From contig CM044963.1 of assembly GCA_024516035.1 (NCBI GenBank), forward strand, positions 31,796,425 to 31,860,424: a stretch of DNA of 64,000 bases. The letters run 5' to 3'. The first letter of the stretch is position 1, and each line of letters starts with the position of its first letter. The position numbers were made by a program, and so were the translations under genes. The notes under the pieces are model-generated. The model ran no database searches. It saw nothing but the letters and a program-made list of their open reading frames with translations, and was not told the DNA's origin. The DNA comes from Bactericera cockerelli (Eukaryota; Arthropoda; Insecta; Hemiptera; Triozidae). This document shows positions 41,898 to 52,307 of the stretch, piece by piece.

Positions 41898-42302
41898 TTA
41901 TTCTTTTTTGCATATAACTTTACTTTTTATTATGATGAAAAGGAGAATAACACTCATCAATAATATGATGATTATAGTTGGAATGAACCAATTTCTTTCT
42001 TCTTCTTTTGAGTTATTTTCAATGGTTGTACATAATGTTTCCAAGGCAGACAGGAAATTAATGGAATAATTATTACCCATCAAGTACTCTGTGCAATTGA
42101 ATACATTGGATGATGAAATTTCAGTACAATCATCGTAAGTTAACTTTAAATGTCTTGCTTTTGATTCCCAACTGTGCACATCATACTGATCCAGGAAAGA
42201 AACATTTTGAAAAATCAAACATCTCCTGATCAAGTACATTCCGTACTCACGAGCTGCCAGCAGTAACTGGGTAGCAACATTACTATTCTCATGTTGAAAC
42301 AT
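41898..42302 (-). CDS. Polinton hypothetical membrane protein
   Basis: 134 residues; I do not recognise the family. A single strong transmembrane segment lies near the C terminus (WFIPTIIIILLMSVILLFII) followed by a short basic tail, giving a type II/tail-anchored or type I orientation. There is no clear N-terminal signal peptide. Several N-x-S/T sites lie in the preceding region. It is the outermost gene at the left end, transcribed towards the TIR, and shares a 190-bp divergent promoter region with the gene at 42496. An envelope-like or membrane-remodelling role is possible but unsupported. Confidence 0.6.
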   Translation of the reverse strand: MFQHENSNVATQLLLAAREYGMYLIRRCLIFQNVSFLDQYDVHSWESKARHLKLTYDDCTEISSSNVFNCTEYLMGNNYSINFLSALETLCTTIENNSKEEERNWFIPTIIIILLMSVILLFIIIKSKVICKKE

Positions 42303-42495
42303 GTTTTAAGGCCTAGTCGGTTTGTTTCACCAGTATTTATAGTGTTAATCCACCCGGTATTATATGATTAACCGTTACAACAGATAAGATAAGAAAATCC
42401 AAGGTGACTTTGAATGTCTGAGCTTGGAAATCAGTTGAAAAGTTAGTGACCTCAAGTGCGGTTCGCGAATTTTAGTTCGTTTTTTTATATCTATA

Positions 42496-42909
42496 ATGGT
42501 TTGTAAAATTGATGGATGCCAATGTCAAAAACAAGACATACCAATTCATTTGATGTATTGGCTAACCCACCATGGAATCGATATCCGTCCGCTCTTCCAG
42601 AAACCTTATATTGGTAAGAAAAAAAAACCCACCATCCCAACTAATAATGATCTAAATACCGTCAATGAAGCAACCTATAACTTTGTACCAGTCGATAATG
42701 GAGGAAATGTTTTGGAAGAATTTTTATTCGAAATGCCAAACTTGGAGCAGGAGAGAGTTTTACAACCTCAAACTACAACAGCAACAACAAGTAGTAACTT
42801 GGAGCAGGAGAGAGTTTTGCAACCTCAAACTACAACAGCAACAACAAGTAGTAGTAACGTCAAAAGAAGTGTCCCCTACAAAGTGCCCACAAGGAGAGGA
42901 TATAAATAG
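42496..42909 (+). CDS. Polinton hypothetical Cys-rich protein with internal repeat
   Basis: 137 residues, function unknown. The N terminus has three cysteines (CKIDGCQC) and a His pair (HH), a possible small metal-binding head. The middle contains a perfect in-frame 57-bp tandem duplication (42739-42795, 42796-42852) encoding NLEQERVLQPQTTTATTSS twice; the two copies differ at few bases. The basic tail is RSVPYKVPTRRGYK. It precedes the coiled-coil gene by 27 bp and probably shares its transcript. Confidence 0.6.
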   Translation: MVCKIDGCQCQKQDIPIHLMYWLTHHGIDIRPLFQKPYIGKKKKPTIPTNNDLNTVNEATYNFVPVDNGGNVLEEFLFEMPNLEQERVLQPQTTTATTSSNLEQERVLQPQTTTATTSSSNVKRSVPYKVPTRRGYK

Positions 42910-42936
42910 TTTGTATGCGGAATCAAACAATTAGTT

Positions 42937-44232
42937 ATGAAGAATCATCCGGTAAACTATTTTGGTGAGAGTGAGCTCCATCATGTCATAAGACGAGCAT
43001 TAAAAAGACATAACATTCAAGAACAACAACAACCTGAAGAGAAAAAAAAATCCAAAAATGAAATTGAAAGTCAAACTGAGAAGGAAGTAAAGAAATTTAT
43101 GAGAGAATTTCCTCGTCAATCACATGTTCAGAAGTTGATATCTTACTTTGTTGAAAGAAAAACATTTGACAATTTATCACTTTACGTCAGTAAGAATAAT
43201 TTTCTACCAATAGATGTGGCAAGTAAAACTTATTTGAAACAGAAAACCTTTTCCGAATACAAAACAATCAATGATAAAAATGTGAATGACGTGAAATCAG
43301 CATTAGACGAAGTGAAACAAGACAGAAAACAGGATAATGAGATTTTTCAATCAACATTTACATTGAAAAAAACATTTGATGACTACATTGTTGAGGCTGG
43401 AGTAAAAGAACAGAAGATCAATGTGGACCTTGACAAGGTGAAAGAAGATCTTTCGAAACGGATACTGGAGTTGGATAATAAGTTTACGCCTCTTTTGGAA
43501 CTAAAAAATACAGTAAATGCACATTATAAACAATTTCATAGTTTGACTGACGCATTGAGAAAAGATCTGAATACTTTAGACAAAAAAGCTCTATACGCAA
43601 CAACATTTTACAACTATAGAAAAAGTCATGAGTCTGATTTCAAGGATATTGTTAGTGCAAAAGAAAAAAGTTTGAAAACTGAAGTGACTAAAATGATTAA
43701 ATCATCGCTGTCAGTTCATGAAACAGAATTTAAAACAAAAGTTGATGAAGAGAAAGCAAAAATTCGAAGTGAACTATCGACTATGTTTACTGAGAATTTC
43801 AATAATTTCCTTCTTCAAGAGTTGAATAAAAAGAAATTTTTACAACAGTTGCGAAATAATTTACTTACTAGAATCAATACTGAGAAAATATTGTCAGCAT
43901 TTCTTTCATGTTGGAGTGAAGGCGGTGAAATCACGGATGACATTTTAGAAAAAGTTATAACTCAACTTCGCAACGAAATAATGGAGAAAATGAATGTGGA
44001 AATAACCTCTATAAAAGAACAAATTAAGATCTCGAATGAGACAATTGAAAACTACATCAAGTTGAATATAGTTGAAGAGTTGGACAGTGGTATAGGTTTG
44101 AAAATTAAAAATCTCATTTTTGAACCTCTCTTGTATGAGAAATTGGAGCCTCTTGTAAAATCAAAAACACCGAAAAAACCCATTGGTGAAGTTGAAGAAA
44201 AAGCGTCTATTCTTCCCACTCCAGTAGTATAA
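42937..44232 (+). CDS. Polinton coiled-coil protein
   Basis: 431 residues, Lys/Glu-rich with long heptad-like stretches, predicted largely alpha-helical coiled coil (about residues 50-390). No enzymatic motif. The N terminus reads as a short folded segment and the C terminus is EEKASILPTPVV. Its stop overlaps the integrase start (TAATG), so both are translated from one message, perhaps by reinitiation. A structural or scaffold role is plausible but unproven. Confidence 0.65.
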   Translation: MKNHPVNYFGESELHHVIRRALKRHNIQEQQQPEEKKKSKNEIESQTEKEVKKFMREFPRQSHVQKLISYFVERKTFDNLSLYVSKNNFLPIDVASKTYLKQKTFSEYKTINDKNVNDVKSALDEVKQDRKQDNEIFQSTFTLKKTFDDYIVEAGVKEQKINVDLDKVKEDLSKRILELDNKFTPLLELKNTVNAHYKQFHSLTDALRKDLNTLDKKALYATTFYNYRKSHESDFKDIVSAKEKSLKTEVTKMIKSSLSVHETEFKTKVDEEKAKIRSELSTMFTENFNNFLLQELNKKKFLQQLRNNLLTRINTEKILSAFLSCWSEGGEITDDILEKVITQLRNEIMEKMNVEITSIKEQIKISNETIENYIKLNIVEELDSGIGLKIKNLIFEPLLYEKLEPLVKSKTPKKPIGEVEEKASILPTPVV

Positions 44233-45179
44233 TGTCAAAACGTGATTTGGTTTTGGAGTTACATCGTCCGGCTAGAAAATTGTTTCCCCACCGGAGAACT
44301 CTACTTCGAAATATTCATGATCTTTACCAAGCTGATTTGGTGGAAATGATTCCTTATGCTAAAGAAAATAATGGATATAAATACATACTTACCTGTATCA
44401 ACTGTTTCTCCAAGGTTTCTTTTTGTGCACCATTGAAAAACAAAACAAGTGCTGAAGTTGCCAAACAGATGGAAAAGTATGTTCTAGAAAAGCTTAAACC
44501 CGCTATGATCCCAACCCACTTGCAAACGGATGCTGGCAAAGAATTTTTTGGTCGTCCATTCCGTGAACTAATGCAAAAATACAACATTAATCACTACGCT
44601 ACATTTTCCCCCATGAAAGCTGCCATTGTAGAGCGTTTTAATCGAACGTTGAAAAGCAAAATGTGGATTGAATTCAATTACCTTGGCTCGTACAGATGGT
44701 TGGACATTTTGCCAACTCTTGTGTCTACCTACAATGCCACCAAGCATCGTTCTATTGGAATGGCCCCTCAAGATGTGAACGTGAAAAATCAGAGTCTCAT
44801 AGCTTTACGTTTGAATAAACCCAAACAAGTTATAGCCAATAGTAAGACTAGTAAATTTAAACTAGGTGATCTTGTACGTATTTCCAAAGTGAAACATTTG
44901 TTTCAAAAAGGTTACGAAGCCAACTGGAGTTATGAGGTATTTAGAGTGGTCAAGGTGGGCAGTACTTTTCCCAGGGTATATCACCTAGAAGATTTACATG
45001 GGAAACCAATATCTGGTGGTTTCTACGAACAAGAGCTACTCAAAACCTCATACCCAGATGTATATCTTGTAGAAAAGGTTCTCCAACGTAAAGGCAATAA
45101 GGTTTTGGTAAAATATTTAGGCTTTGGTCCAGAGGAAAATCAATGGATTCCCACCACCTCTCTTCTACTGCAGAATTAG
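44232..45179 (+). CDS. INT: Polinton retroviral-type integrase with chromodomain
   Basis: 315 residues. This rve-family DDE integrase joins the element ends to target DNA and makes the 6-bp duplication. The catalytic triad is Asp35 (QADLVEM), Asp100 (LQTDAGKEF) and Glu134 (VERFNRTL), with D-to-E spacing of 34. A C-terminal chromodomain (about 276-315: VEKVLQRKGNKVLVKYLGF) may target chromatin marks and resembles those of Polinton and chromovirus integrases. No HHCC zinc-binding N-terminal domain is visible in this frame. The start overlaps the upstream stop. The frame is intact. It is convergent with the 231-residue gene. Confidence 0.93.
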   Translation: MSKRDLVLELHRPARKLFPHRRTLLRNIHDLYQADLVEMIPYAKENNGYKYILTCINCFSKVSFCAPLKNKTSAEVAKQMEKYVLEKLKPAMIPTHLQTDAGKEFFGRPFRELMQKYNINHYATFSPMKAAIVERFNRTLKSKMWIEFNYLGSYRWLDILPTLVSTYNATKHRSIGMAPQDVNVKNQSLIALRLNKPKQVIANSKTSKFKLGDLVRISKVKHLFQKGYEANWSYEVFRVVKVGSTFPRVYHLEDLHGKPISGGFYEQELLKTSYPDVYLVEKVLQRKGNKVLVKYLGFGPEENQWIPTTSLLLQN

Positions 45180-45408
45180 GAGGAGAAAAAAATGAAAACA
45201 GAAATATTATATGTAGTTAATTGTAACTTAATTTTAAATTTTTCTATATTGTTATTATTATGAAAATACACATATATGTACAAAAAAGTTTGAGTGATAA
45301 AATACATGTTTTTATTTATTTATCTAAACATAATAGAAATAGGCATGAGAAATCAGAAAATATACATTTATAACTGGGTATGGAAAAAAACAAATAAGAG
45401 AGAAAACA

Positions 45409-46104
45409 TTAATTTACAGTGTCGTATCCACTATCATTACAAATATATTTCTTAAAATAAGGGTTCTGTACAATATGAGGCGCTAGTCGGTAGGAATTAT
45501 TTTCCAAAGTATCTTGACCAAGAGCGTAAATGAAAAAATTTACAGGTAAAAAGTATAAATCTCTCGGTCTCAACAAGAAGAAACCATATTCTTGAAATTT
45601 TCCAATCGCTTCATTGGACAAGGTTAATGTATTTTTCAATAATTCACTGAACCAATGTTTCATGGCGATTACATTTATACTTGATACTGGAGGAAGAGGG
45701 TTTTGCAGAGACAAGTTAACTTTCAATAATTTCAAGTTGGGACAATCTAAATTTTCAATGTTGTAGCATAATTTTCTGGACAAAATAGAATTCAAATATT
45801 TTTCTTTTTCTAGACCCTTGACAATGACTTCGGTTGCGTTACACAAAGATGATCGAATAATATTCACTGCTTGATCATAATCAATGAAACCATCATCCCA
45901 ATTCAAATGATGATAATTTAGCGTAACATTAGCAGCTTCTCGTCTACGGAGTAAATTTAACTTGGTAAATTCATAGGGTGGTTTGAACACAAAATGTTGC
46001 ACAAAGTCATTATCAAAAAGTTTACTGAATGAAAAACTCTTCACAATAACTTCTTTTTCATTGCCACGAAAAAACTGAATGTCAGCGATAAATGTATTTT
46101 CCAT
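45409..46104 (-). CDS. Polinton conserved-type hypothetical protein
   Basis: 231 residues, no motif I can name. It starts ENTFIADIQFFRGNEKEVIV and contains hydrophobic beta-rich segments alternating with a long helix (about 115-165). The ATG at 46104 is 143 bp from the PolB stop, so it lies downstream of PolB on the same strand. Proteins of similar opening occur in insect Polintons to my recollection, with unknown role. Confidence 0.55.
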   Translation of the reverse strand: MENTFIADIQFFRGNEKEVIVKSFSFSKLFDNDFVQHFVFKPPYEFTKLNLLRRREAANVTLNYHHLNWDDGFIDYDQAVNIIRSSLCNATEVIVKGLEKEKYLNSILSRKLCYNIENLDCPNLKLLKVNLSLQNPLPPVSSINVIAMKHWFSELLKNTLTLSNEAIGKFQEYGFFLLRPRDLYFLPVNFFIYALGQDTLENNSYRLAPHIVQNPYFKKYICNDSGYDTVN

Positions 46105-46247
46105 ATTTATTTAAAAAGAATAAAATTACTTTAGCGATATATTTGATGTCACTTGTTGGAGTGATAAACTAGTAATAGATATGAAAATACATGGGAACAT
46201 TGTTTTTATACTTAACTTAAATCAAAGTAAAAAAAAATAATATACAT

Positions 46248-49200
46248 TTATTCCAAATCCATTTCTGAAGACTCGTTCTGGAGGCTATAGTGACCAAACG
46301 GTAGGGTGTTAATTTTATCAGTCATCAGAACACGTTTATCATCATAATTATTCAGAACAAGTTTGTTCTGCTTAATCGTTGATAGACAGTGATTTTTTGA
46401 AACTATGTTGTGAAAAGATTTGTAAAGTTGTATGTTTTCACGCATACACCTTTCAAAATCTTCAAACTTAATTTCACGCTCTGTGACATGTTTCTTAACA
46501 CCCTTAGCCTTCTTTACAACTTTTCCCTCGTGAACTTGATACGAATAAAGTTTACTCGCAATGCCCACAAATTTTTTCAAAATTTTACCATCCAATTCAT
46601 CTTTGAACTTTCCGAGTACCTTTTTATTTTGAATTGAAAATAATCGGTGATTCGCCGGGTATGCACTTGTATCTAAATGTTCGGAAAGGCTCGAAAAGTC
46701 CTCGTATAAATCGTTTGTAAAAATTTGATAAAAAAATGAATCAGTGTCCATGTAGAGTAACCTTACATTCTCAGGATTGAATTTGGGTTGTACAATATCG
46801 TAATGAAATTGGTACATCAAGGTCTTACTGAGGTCGAGGACGCAAACCCCTGCAAAGATTGCTTTGTTAAATCGGATTTGCGTCTTCTTCATTGTAAAGA
46901 GAACGAGATTTTCTTTCAATATTTTAAAATCTTCGAAAAATGGACTTGAAATACGTTTTCTGGATAGCCTCCATTCTGTTTCTAACCGTACATTAATCCT
47001 TTTACGCACACCTTCGATTAATTTCCCGTAGAGGGCGTTGTTGGCCAATTTGAAGAAATCTTTGGCGAAATCATTGGTTGCATTTTTTCGATGCTCTGTA
47101 TTCAGATTAATGTACGGAGCTAAATAGTTGCTTTGAGTGAATTTTATTCCTCTATGAATTTTTACAAGTTTCAGGCCATGCTCAAGAGCCTGTTTCAGGG
47201 TTAAATAATGAACAACGTAATTATTTTTATTCTCCAAAGTGGTGAGCAGTTTGTGAGCATTGGACGATGGAGATTTCTTACTCTCACAGAGGAAAGGTAA
47301 ATTCGAGTGTAGATCGTGCAATTCCTTGGTATATTCCACATCTACCTCGAAATAATAACCTACATCATCTTGTGGAGTAAGATCTAGAACGGTAATGTTA
47401 TCAATTTCTTGTGGACTCAACCACTTGAAATCTTTCAAAGGAAGTTTCTGAATCATGCTGTAGCCATAGAGGTTATTGGCATCTAAATAGGTGAGATAGG
47501 AGGATTTCTCAGTTGAAATGAAATCGCTTCCCATATATTTATTGTTTGCCTCGGCGTACTTTTGAATACATTGGCAAATACCACCCCTAACCGCTTGTTC
47601 AAAAAACAGGTACATGTCATAGTCCAACAAAAGTTCTATTTCAACTTCTGTTTTCTTAAGCATTGCGTCCATTGTAAGACCAGGCAGGGAGTAGTACCAC
47701 ACAGGATCTAAGCTGTATATATCGAGGGACAGAGTTCGGAATGATTCGAAAATATCTGCCAACAGGAGGAACGTCAGTTTTCAGATAAATTTCCGAATAT
47801 TCTTTCAAGTTTAAACACTTGAAATGTGTCCATACTTTCTGAGCATGATCATAATCTTCCTGAGTTAGCCGAACTATTTGTTAGAGAGGAATAAAATTCA
47901 TCAAGAGGCGGCAGCTTATTATCTAACAGTTTACTATAACTATCGAGATATTCGTAACAAAAAATTCCTTTCCTAGTCAATAATTCGAAATCAATATCGG
48001 ACTGAATATGTTTCCTTGTGTGTATGAATTTTTCTTTGGGTAGTGTTTTACTCAATTTGTCAAGACTGCTCGACAAAAACCGAAATGAATCAATGAATCG
48101 AACACTGAGATTGTCGCTAACTTTTTTTGAAAAGGAAACATATTTTTCCATTGAATTTGGAATTATATCGATTTTTTGACCGTCATAATTCAAACCATTT
48201 ATGATTAAATGACTGTCGTAGCCTGAGAAGTTGTGTGCTACGACAGGAACAAATTTTTCGTTTCTAAATTTCAAGTTGCATTTATTGCAAAGGACCTTTC
48301 GAAGTCTTCCATCACCATAGTGGTAATGGTCCCTTACTTTCTTCAATGTATCTGAAAAAGGTCTTTTGCAATGTTCACACTCGGTGGTTTCATTGAAACG
48401 TCGCCAATCATCGGGTGAAAGGTTGAGTGGAACTTGCTCTTTGTAAAACTCATCAATTTTTTTCACATCTTCAATCAACATCTTGAAAAATATTTCAACA
48501 ACATCCTCATTTTCATCTTTAGCCGTGTATGTAACCAACTTGTTTGTATTGGGTCCAATCACATAGTAGGAAAAAGAAAAAGGAATATGTTGTTGGGTGG
48601 TCAAAGTGTATGAATCAATTGATGAGGGTTCACATGAGCTAACTTTTTTCAAAATGCACTCGAAATCTGTGTAAATAATAAAAGGAATTTTTTGTTCAAA
48701 CTGAAAATGTTCAAACTTTAAAATGTTTTTACCCGGTTCCGGCATAATGGCAACACAAGGAGTTTGTTTACCGCATAGATTTCTATGCTCCACCAATCTC
48801 GCCTCATTTCCGAATGCGGTAAAACACATTTTACAGAAAAACCGGGTTACATAGTTTTTTTTTTTTTCTTTATAGTGAAATCTGGTTATAAAACCGTTGA
48901 AATTTTTTATGAGGGAATAATGATGCAAGCCTTTTTCATCACATGTTAATATTAAATCAACATGGATTGGCTTCTCCTCTTTGCAAACTTTCAGAATGAA
49001 AACATTCTTTTTCTTTTCTTCTTCTTCAGCACCAAGAACATTGATGGACATGAAGGAATTATTTTTTTCAAAACAAGTTACTTGCTTTAAACTTGTATTA
49101 GCAAGTATACCGTCAAAATTTAAAGTTTGAACATTTTCAATAGCGAGCTGAATACATTTCTTAAAACTATCAAGTCCATGCTCAAAGGTATGCAAATGTT

Positions 49201-50310
49201 TACTTCTCCGTAGAAATGATGGAACACTGTCGAGAGTGAAAGGTAATCTATCCGCGATTTGCTGTCCATCACATTGATGCTCATGAAAATGTTTTTCAAT
49301 GAGAAAAATGGATAGACAGATTTTGCAGACAAAAAATTTAATTCGACTTTTATTTTCCAATGTTGCCGGTAGCGTATGACGCATTAATTCATTGAAATTA
49401 TTTATATATGTAAAGTGTGAAACGTCACCATTTCTAAGCAAAAGTAAATCATTCGAACTGTGGACATTATCAACTCTGGAAATGCGAAACGGTTGGATCA
49501 CTTTGTTTCTATCGACTACGTAAACATTTACTGCTACACCCGGATTGTTACCTTCGAAAATATCGAGCTCGTCAATTTTAACTGGCCACGATAATCCCGA
49601 CCAATTGTATTTACTGTCAAGATCTCTATAGTTTTCCTTATATCTACGTTTTTTCCAATCGGAAATAAACTTTACCAACATTGAATATTTAAAGCAATAG
49701 TTGTCGTTGATTTTGACATTAAATACAGTTTGTCGTTTTTTCTGAAGAAAATCCGGAGTCTCAATAAAGGTTCCACAGCGAATTGGTTGGTATTTGAGGA
49801 AAGAAAGCTGAACTCCTCCGATGGATTCCATTGTCCAACCGCTTCCTTTCAATTCGAAATCAAGCATTTCCGACAGTAAACTCTGTACAGCCTCCTGCCA
49901 TACATTATGAAAGTCTACACTTTCACACACTATTAGGTTTTTTGTTTTGAACAAAGCAAGTTTAATTTCGTCTTTTTTGGTGATTTGTTTGAAAAAAACA
50001 AATAATCGAGCCGAAAATTTAAAACTTTGATAATTTCTCAAAATCTCATCCTTCAACTCCATTATTTTGTCTTTCACAAACTCTTGAAGAAATTGATTTG
50101 TGTCTTTGTAAATAACATTTTTGACAAAATATGTTCTAATGTTATTTGAAAAGGCAGACTCTAGTAATGTAACATTGTCAGGGTAGCTGTTGAAAATGTT
50201 TCTTTGATGCCGTACAGAGTTAAAATGTTCCTTCCTTTGAGCATCCTTGTAAAACTATAATGTTCATTACATATTGTACAGAACGCTATTCTTATTTTGG
50301 GAATATCCAT
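46248..50310 (-). pseudogene. POLB: Polinton protein-primed DNA polymerase B, frame-disrupted
   Basis: The replicative polymerase: family B with 3'-5' exonuclease and protein-primed initiation. It begins with ATG at 50310 and a C2H2-like finger. The exonuclease motifs TDFECIL (near 48670) and HNFSGYDSH (near 48220) follow, then palm motif A (DANNLYG, near 47485), motif B (LANNALYGK, near 47045) and motif C (MDTDSFFY, near 46745). Three net frame changes break it: between 50260 and 50165, near 47870, and near 47775. The last two bracket the exonuclease III region, which reads in a third frame. As assembled it cannot yield an intact enzyme. Assembly errors are possible, as no stop lies within the three long segments. 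Flanking genes are open. Confidence 0.92.
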
Positions 50311-50414
50311 TTCACACCTTGAGAAGAGATAAAATTATAAAGAAATTAATATTTGAAATTTAAAAAAAAAAACAAGTTTACATCTATGTGTCAATTTTTT
50401 AAAAAATTTATATA

Positions 50415-50876
50415 TTAATCAAACAATATTTCCCAAATGGATTTTTTCCAAGCCTCATAATAGATTCGTCTATATCTATTGGTAGTTATTTCCTCATGAC
50501 ATAACTCTTGAAATAAATCAAATCTTGTTAATACATCCTTGATGCTATGTAAGAAAACTTGTCTAAGTTGTTTATGGTAACAATCGTCATCATCATTCTT
50601 TTCTGGGGTTTCATTACATTTACAAGGACGATCTAGGTAACATGAATATCCACGACATTTAATCAAATATATTAAATCTTCAAAACAATGGAGAAAATGA
50701 TGAAAAAATAATGGTGGTAGATTTAATTTTTTCACGCGTGGTTTAATGTAAAAATAAAAAAAATTGACGGAAGATTCGAAAGTCTCTTTTTCGATATAAT
50801 TTATAATTTCATCAGCGTGAAAATTGAAAAAGTTAAATAAACTTTGTCTTAATGCAAGTTTTTCTAATGTATCCAT
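50415..50876 (-). CDS. Polinton accessory protein A (paralogue pair)
   Basis: 153 residues, unknown family. Helical N terminus (LFNFFNFHADEIINYIEKE) and a Cys cluster at C64, C74, C79, C85, C87 and C99, with CYLDRPCKC. It resembles its upstream neighbour (50945-51442) in the order of an F-rich helix with EI-x2-Y-x-E and a C-x-L-x3-C-K-[C/H] motif, so they look like tandem duplicates. Low-GC codon use (Phe/Asn/Lys/Tyr-rich) sets both apart from the capsid genes. It lies between PolB and the accessory region. Confidence 0.55.
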   Translation of the reverse strand: MDTLEKLALRQSLFNFFNFHADEIINYIEKETFESSVNFFYFYIKPRVKKLNLPPLFFHHFLHCFEDLIYLIKCRGYSCYLDRPCKCNETPEKNDDDDCYHKQLRQVFLHSIKDVLTRFDLFQELCHEEITTNRYRRIYYEAWKKSIWEILFD

Positions 50877-50944
50877 CGTTTTTTCAAAAATTGCAAATGA
50901 AAGTAATGAAAAAAAAAAAATATTTAAAAGCGATCAGGTAAAAA

Positions 50945-51442
50945 TCAATAGTCCAAGAACTCTAAACCTATTTCTTCATAAAAAAAAATTGAAAAAATTT
51001 CATAATCAGAATTTATAAGGTAACAAATCTTTTGACACACTTCATGAAGATCTTCATGATGCTTACATTTTGAATTTAATTTACAATACTTTGCAGACTT
51101 TGTTACATTTATAAATAAATATTCCGCAAATTTTTTAAATTGTTCATTCAGTTCAATCAAAATTTTAAATTTTAAGCTTTCAGGAATAAATATTGACTCT
51201 AAAATTGATTTGAGTTTATTTTTAAATTGATTTTCTTCACCTTTTAGAGTATTGTTATAGAAATCATTAAAAAGTCTACAATCACTGCTATCACCATCAA
51301 AAATAGCTTTACTATAAACATGAATCCATACGTGTTCCTCAGCAATAATTTGACATACATTTTCAAGATAGCTTAAGATTTCATAATTTTGCCAAAAGAA
51401 AAAACTAATATATCTAACAGTAAGTTTACTTAATGATATCAT
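50945..51442 (-). CDS. Polinton accessory protein B (paralogue pair)
   Basis: 165 residues, unknown. N-terminal ISFFFWQNYEILSYLENVC aligns without gaps to the same region of accessory protein A. The metal-binding-like motif YCKLNSKCKHHE (about residues 119-130) aligns with CYLDRPCKCNE of A. Two more Cys (136, 140) follow. No enzymatic or signal motif. It lies 68 bp upstream of A. Confidence 0.55.
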   Translation of the reverse strand: MISLSKLTVRYISFFFWQNYEILSYLENVCQIIAEEHVWIHVYSKAIFDGDSSDCRLFNDFYNNTLKGEENQFKNKLKSILESIFIPESLKFKILIELNEQFKKFAEYLFINVTKSAKYCKLNSKCKHHEDLHEVCQKICYLINSDYEIFSIFFYEEIGLEFLDY

Positions 51443-51528
51443 AATATTATTTCATAAAATTTTGAATAACACTGAGAAATAAATTAATTTACATACCATG
51501 AAATTTGAAAGAAAAAAAAAGAGTCAAA

Positions 51529-51813
51529 CTACTGTAAGTTTAATTTTCTCTTCTTCAGCAGATTGGTTAACTCTTCTTCTTCCCGACAATTCAAGTTTGG
51601 CCAGGTAACCTTGATGATTTCGAAATCTCCCTCTGCTTCTTCTAACTTTTCCTTGATTTTTATCTGTCCAATTTTATAATTAGGTTTAAAAACTATTTTG
51701 TCTTCTTCAAATTTAATGTCTTTATCACTTACGTTAAACTTTTTCTTGATTAATAATTCTAATAGTCTTTTATTATTTAACACCTTCAATATAATTATAG
51801 AACTCATATTCAA
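51529..51813 (-). CDS. Polinton small hypothetical protein
   Basis: 94 residues, Lys/Glu/Leu-rich, beginning MNMSSIIILKVLNNKRLLEL. No recognised domain. It is the first gene of the leftward AT-rich accessory group, just downstream of the non-coding 51814-52307 segment that carries the 32-bp repeats. Confidence 0.5.
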   Translation of the reverse strand: MNMSSIIILKVLNNKRLLELLIKKKFNVSDKDIKFEEDKIVFKPNYKIGQIKIKEKLEEAEGDFEIIKVTWPNLNCREEEELTNLLKKRKLNLQ

Positions 51814-52080
51814 AATAAAAAAACACTTTTCTTTTTTTTTTCGGATAATGTTCCTTTATAATTATTTACACATTTCACATAAAATAATAAGAACAAAATA
51901 ATATTAATAAATGGTTGGTTTAATTATACACACACACACACTGAATGTTTCACAAACTTAATTTTTTTTAGTTGAATATTTTTCTACTTGTAGGGTAATA
52001 TTACTGACTATGTGTTTGAATGAATAACATTATTGTCAAGTCCAGCTTTATATATGATTGCCTTATCTGCCTCTGCGTCT

Positions 52081-52208
52081 GATATCAAGCAATGTGAGCT
52101 TGCAGACAACGTGATATCGGGCAATGTGAGCTTGCAGACAACGTGATATCGGGCAATGTGAGCTTACAGACAACGTGATATCGGGCAATGTGCTCTTGCT
52201 AGCCACGT
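52081..52208. repeat. Four 32-bp tandem repeats in a Polinton intergenic region
   Basis: Four units of 32 bp start GATATCAAGC/GATATCGGGC and contain AATGTGAGCTTGCAGACAACGT. The last unit is diverged (TGCTCTTGCTAGCCACGT). The junctions give CGTGATAT; the last is a CACGTG E-box. The array lies in the 494-bp gap between the major capsid gene and the 94-residue gene, the longest intergenic space of the element, so promoter/enhancer or replication-origin function is possible. Confidence 0.9.
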
Positions 52209-52307
52209 GATATAATTGAACAACCTCTCAAGTTTATCTCAAGTGTATTTTCTTCTGACTAGTAAACATATACAGGGGGTGTATTAGTTAAAAAAAAAAA
52301 AAAAAAT

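Noticed and set aside
47762..47762. Start of a separate protein at 47762
   Set aside because: The codon there is TTG in the middle of the PolB region; the apparent start results from a frame change.
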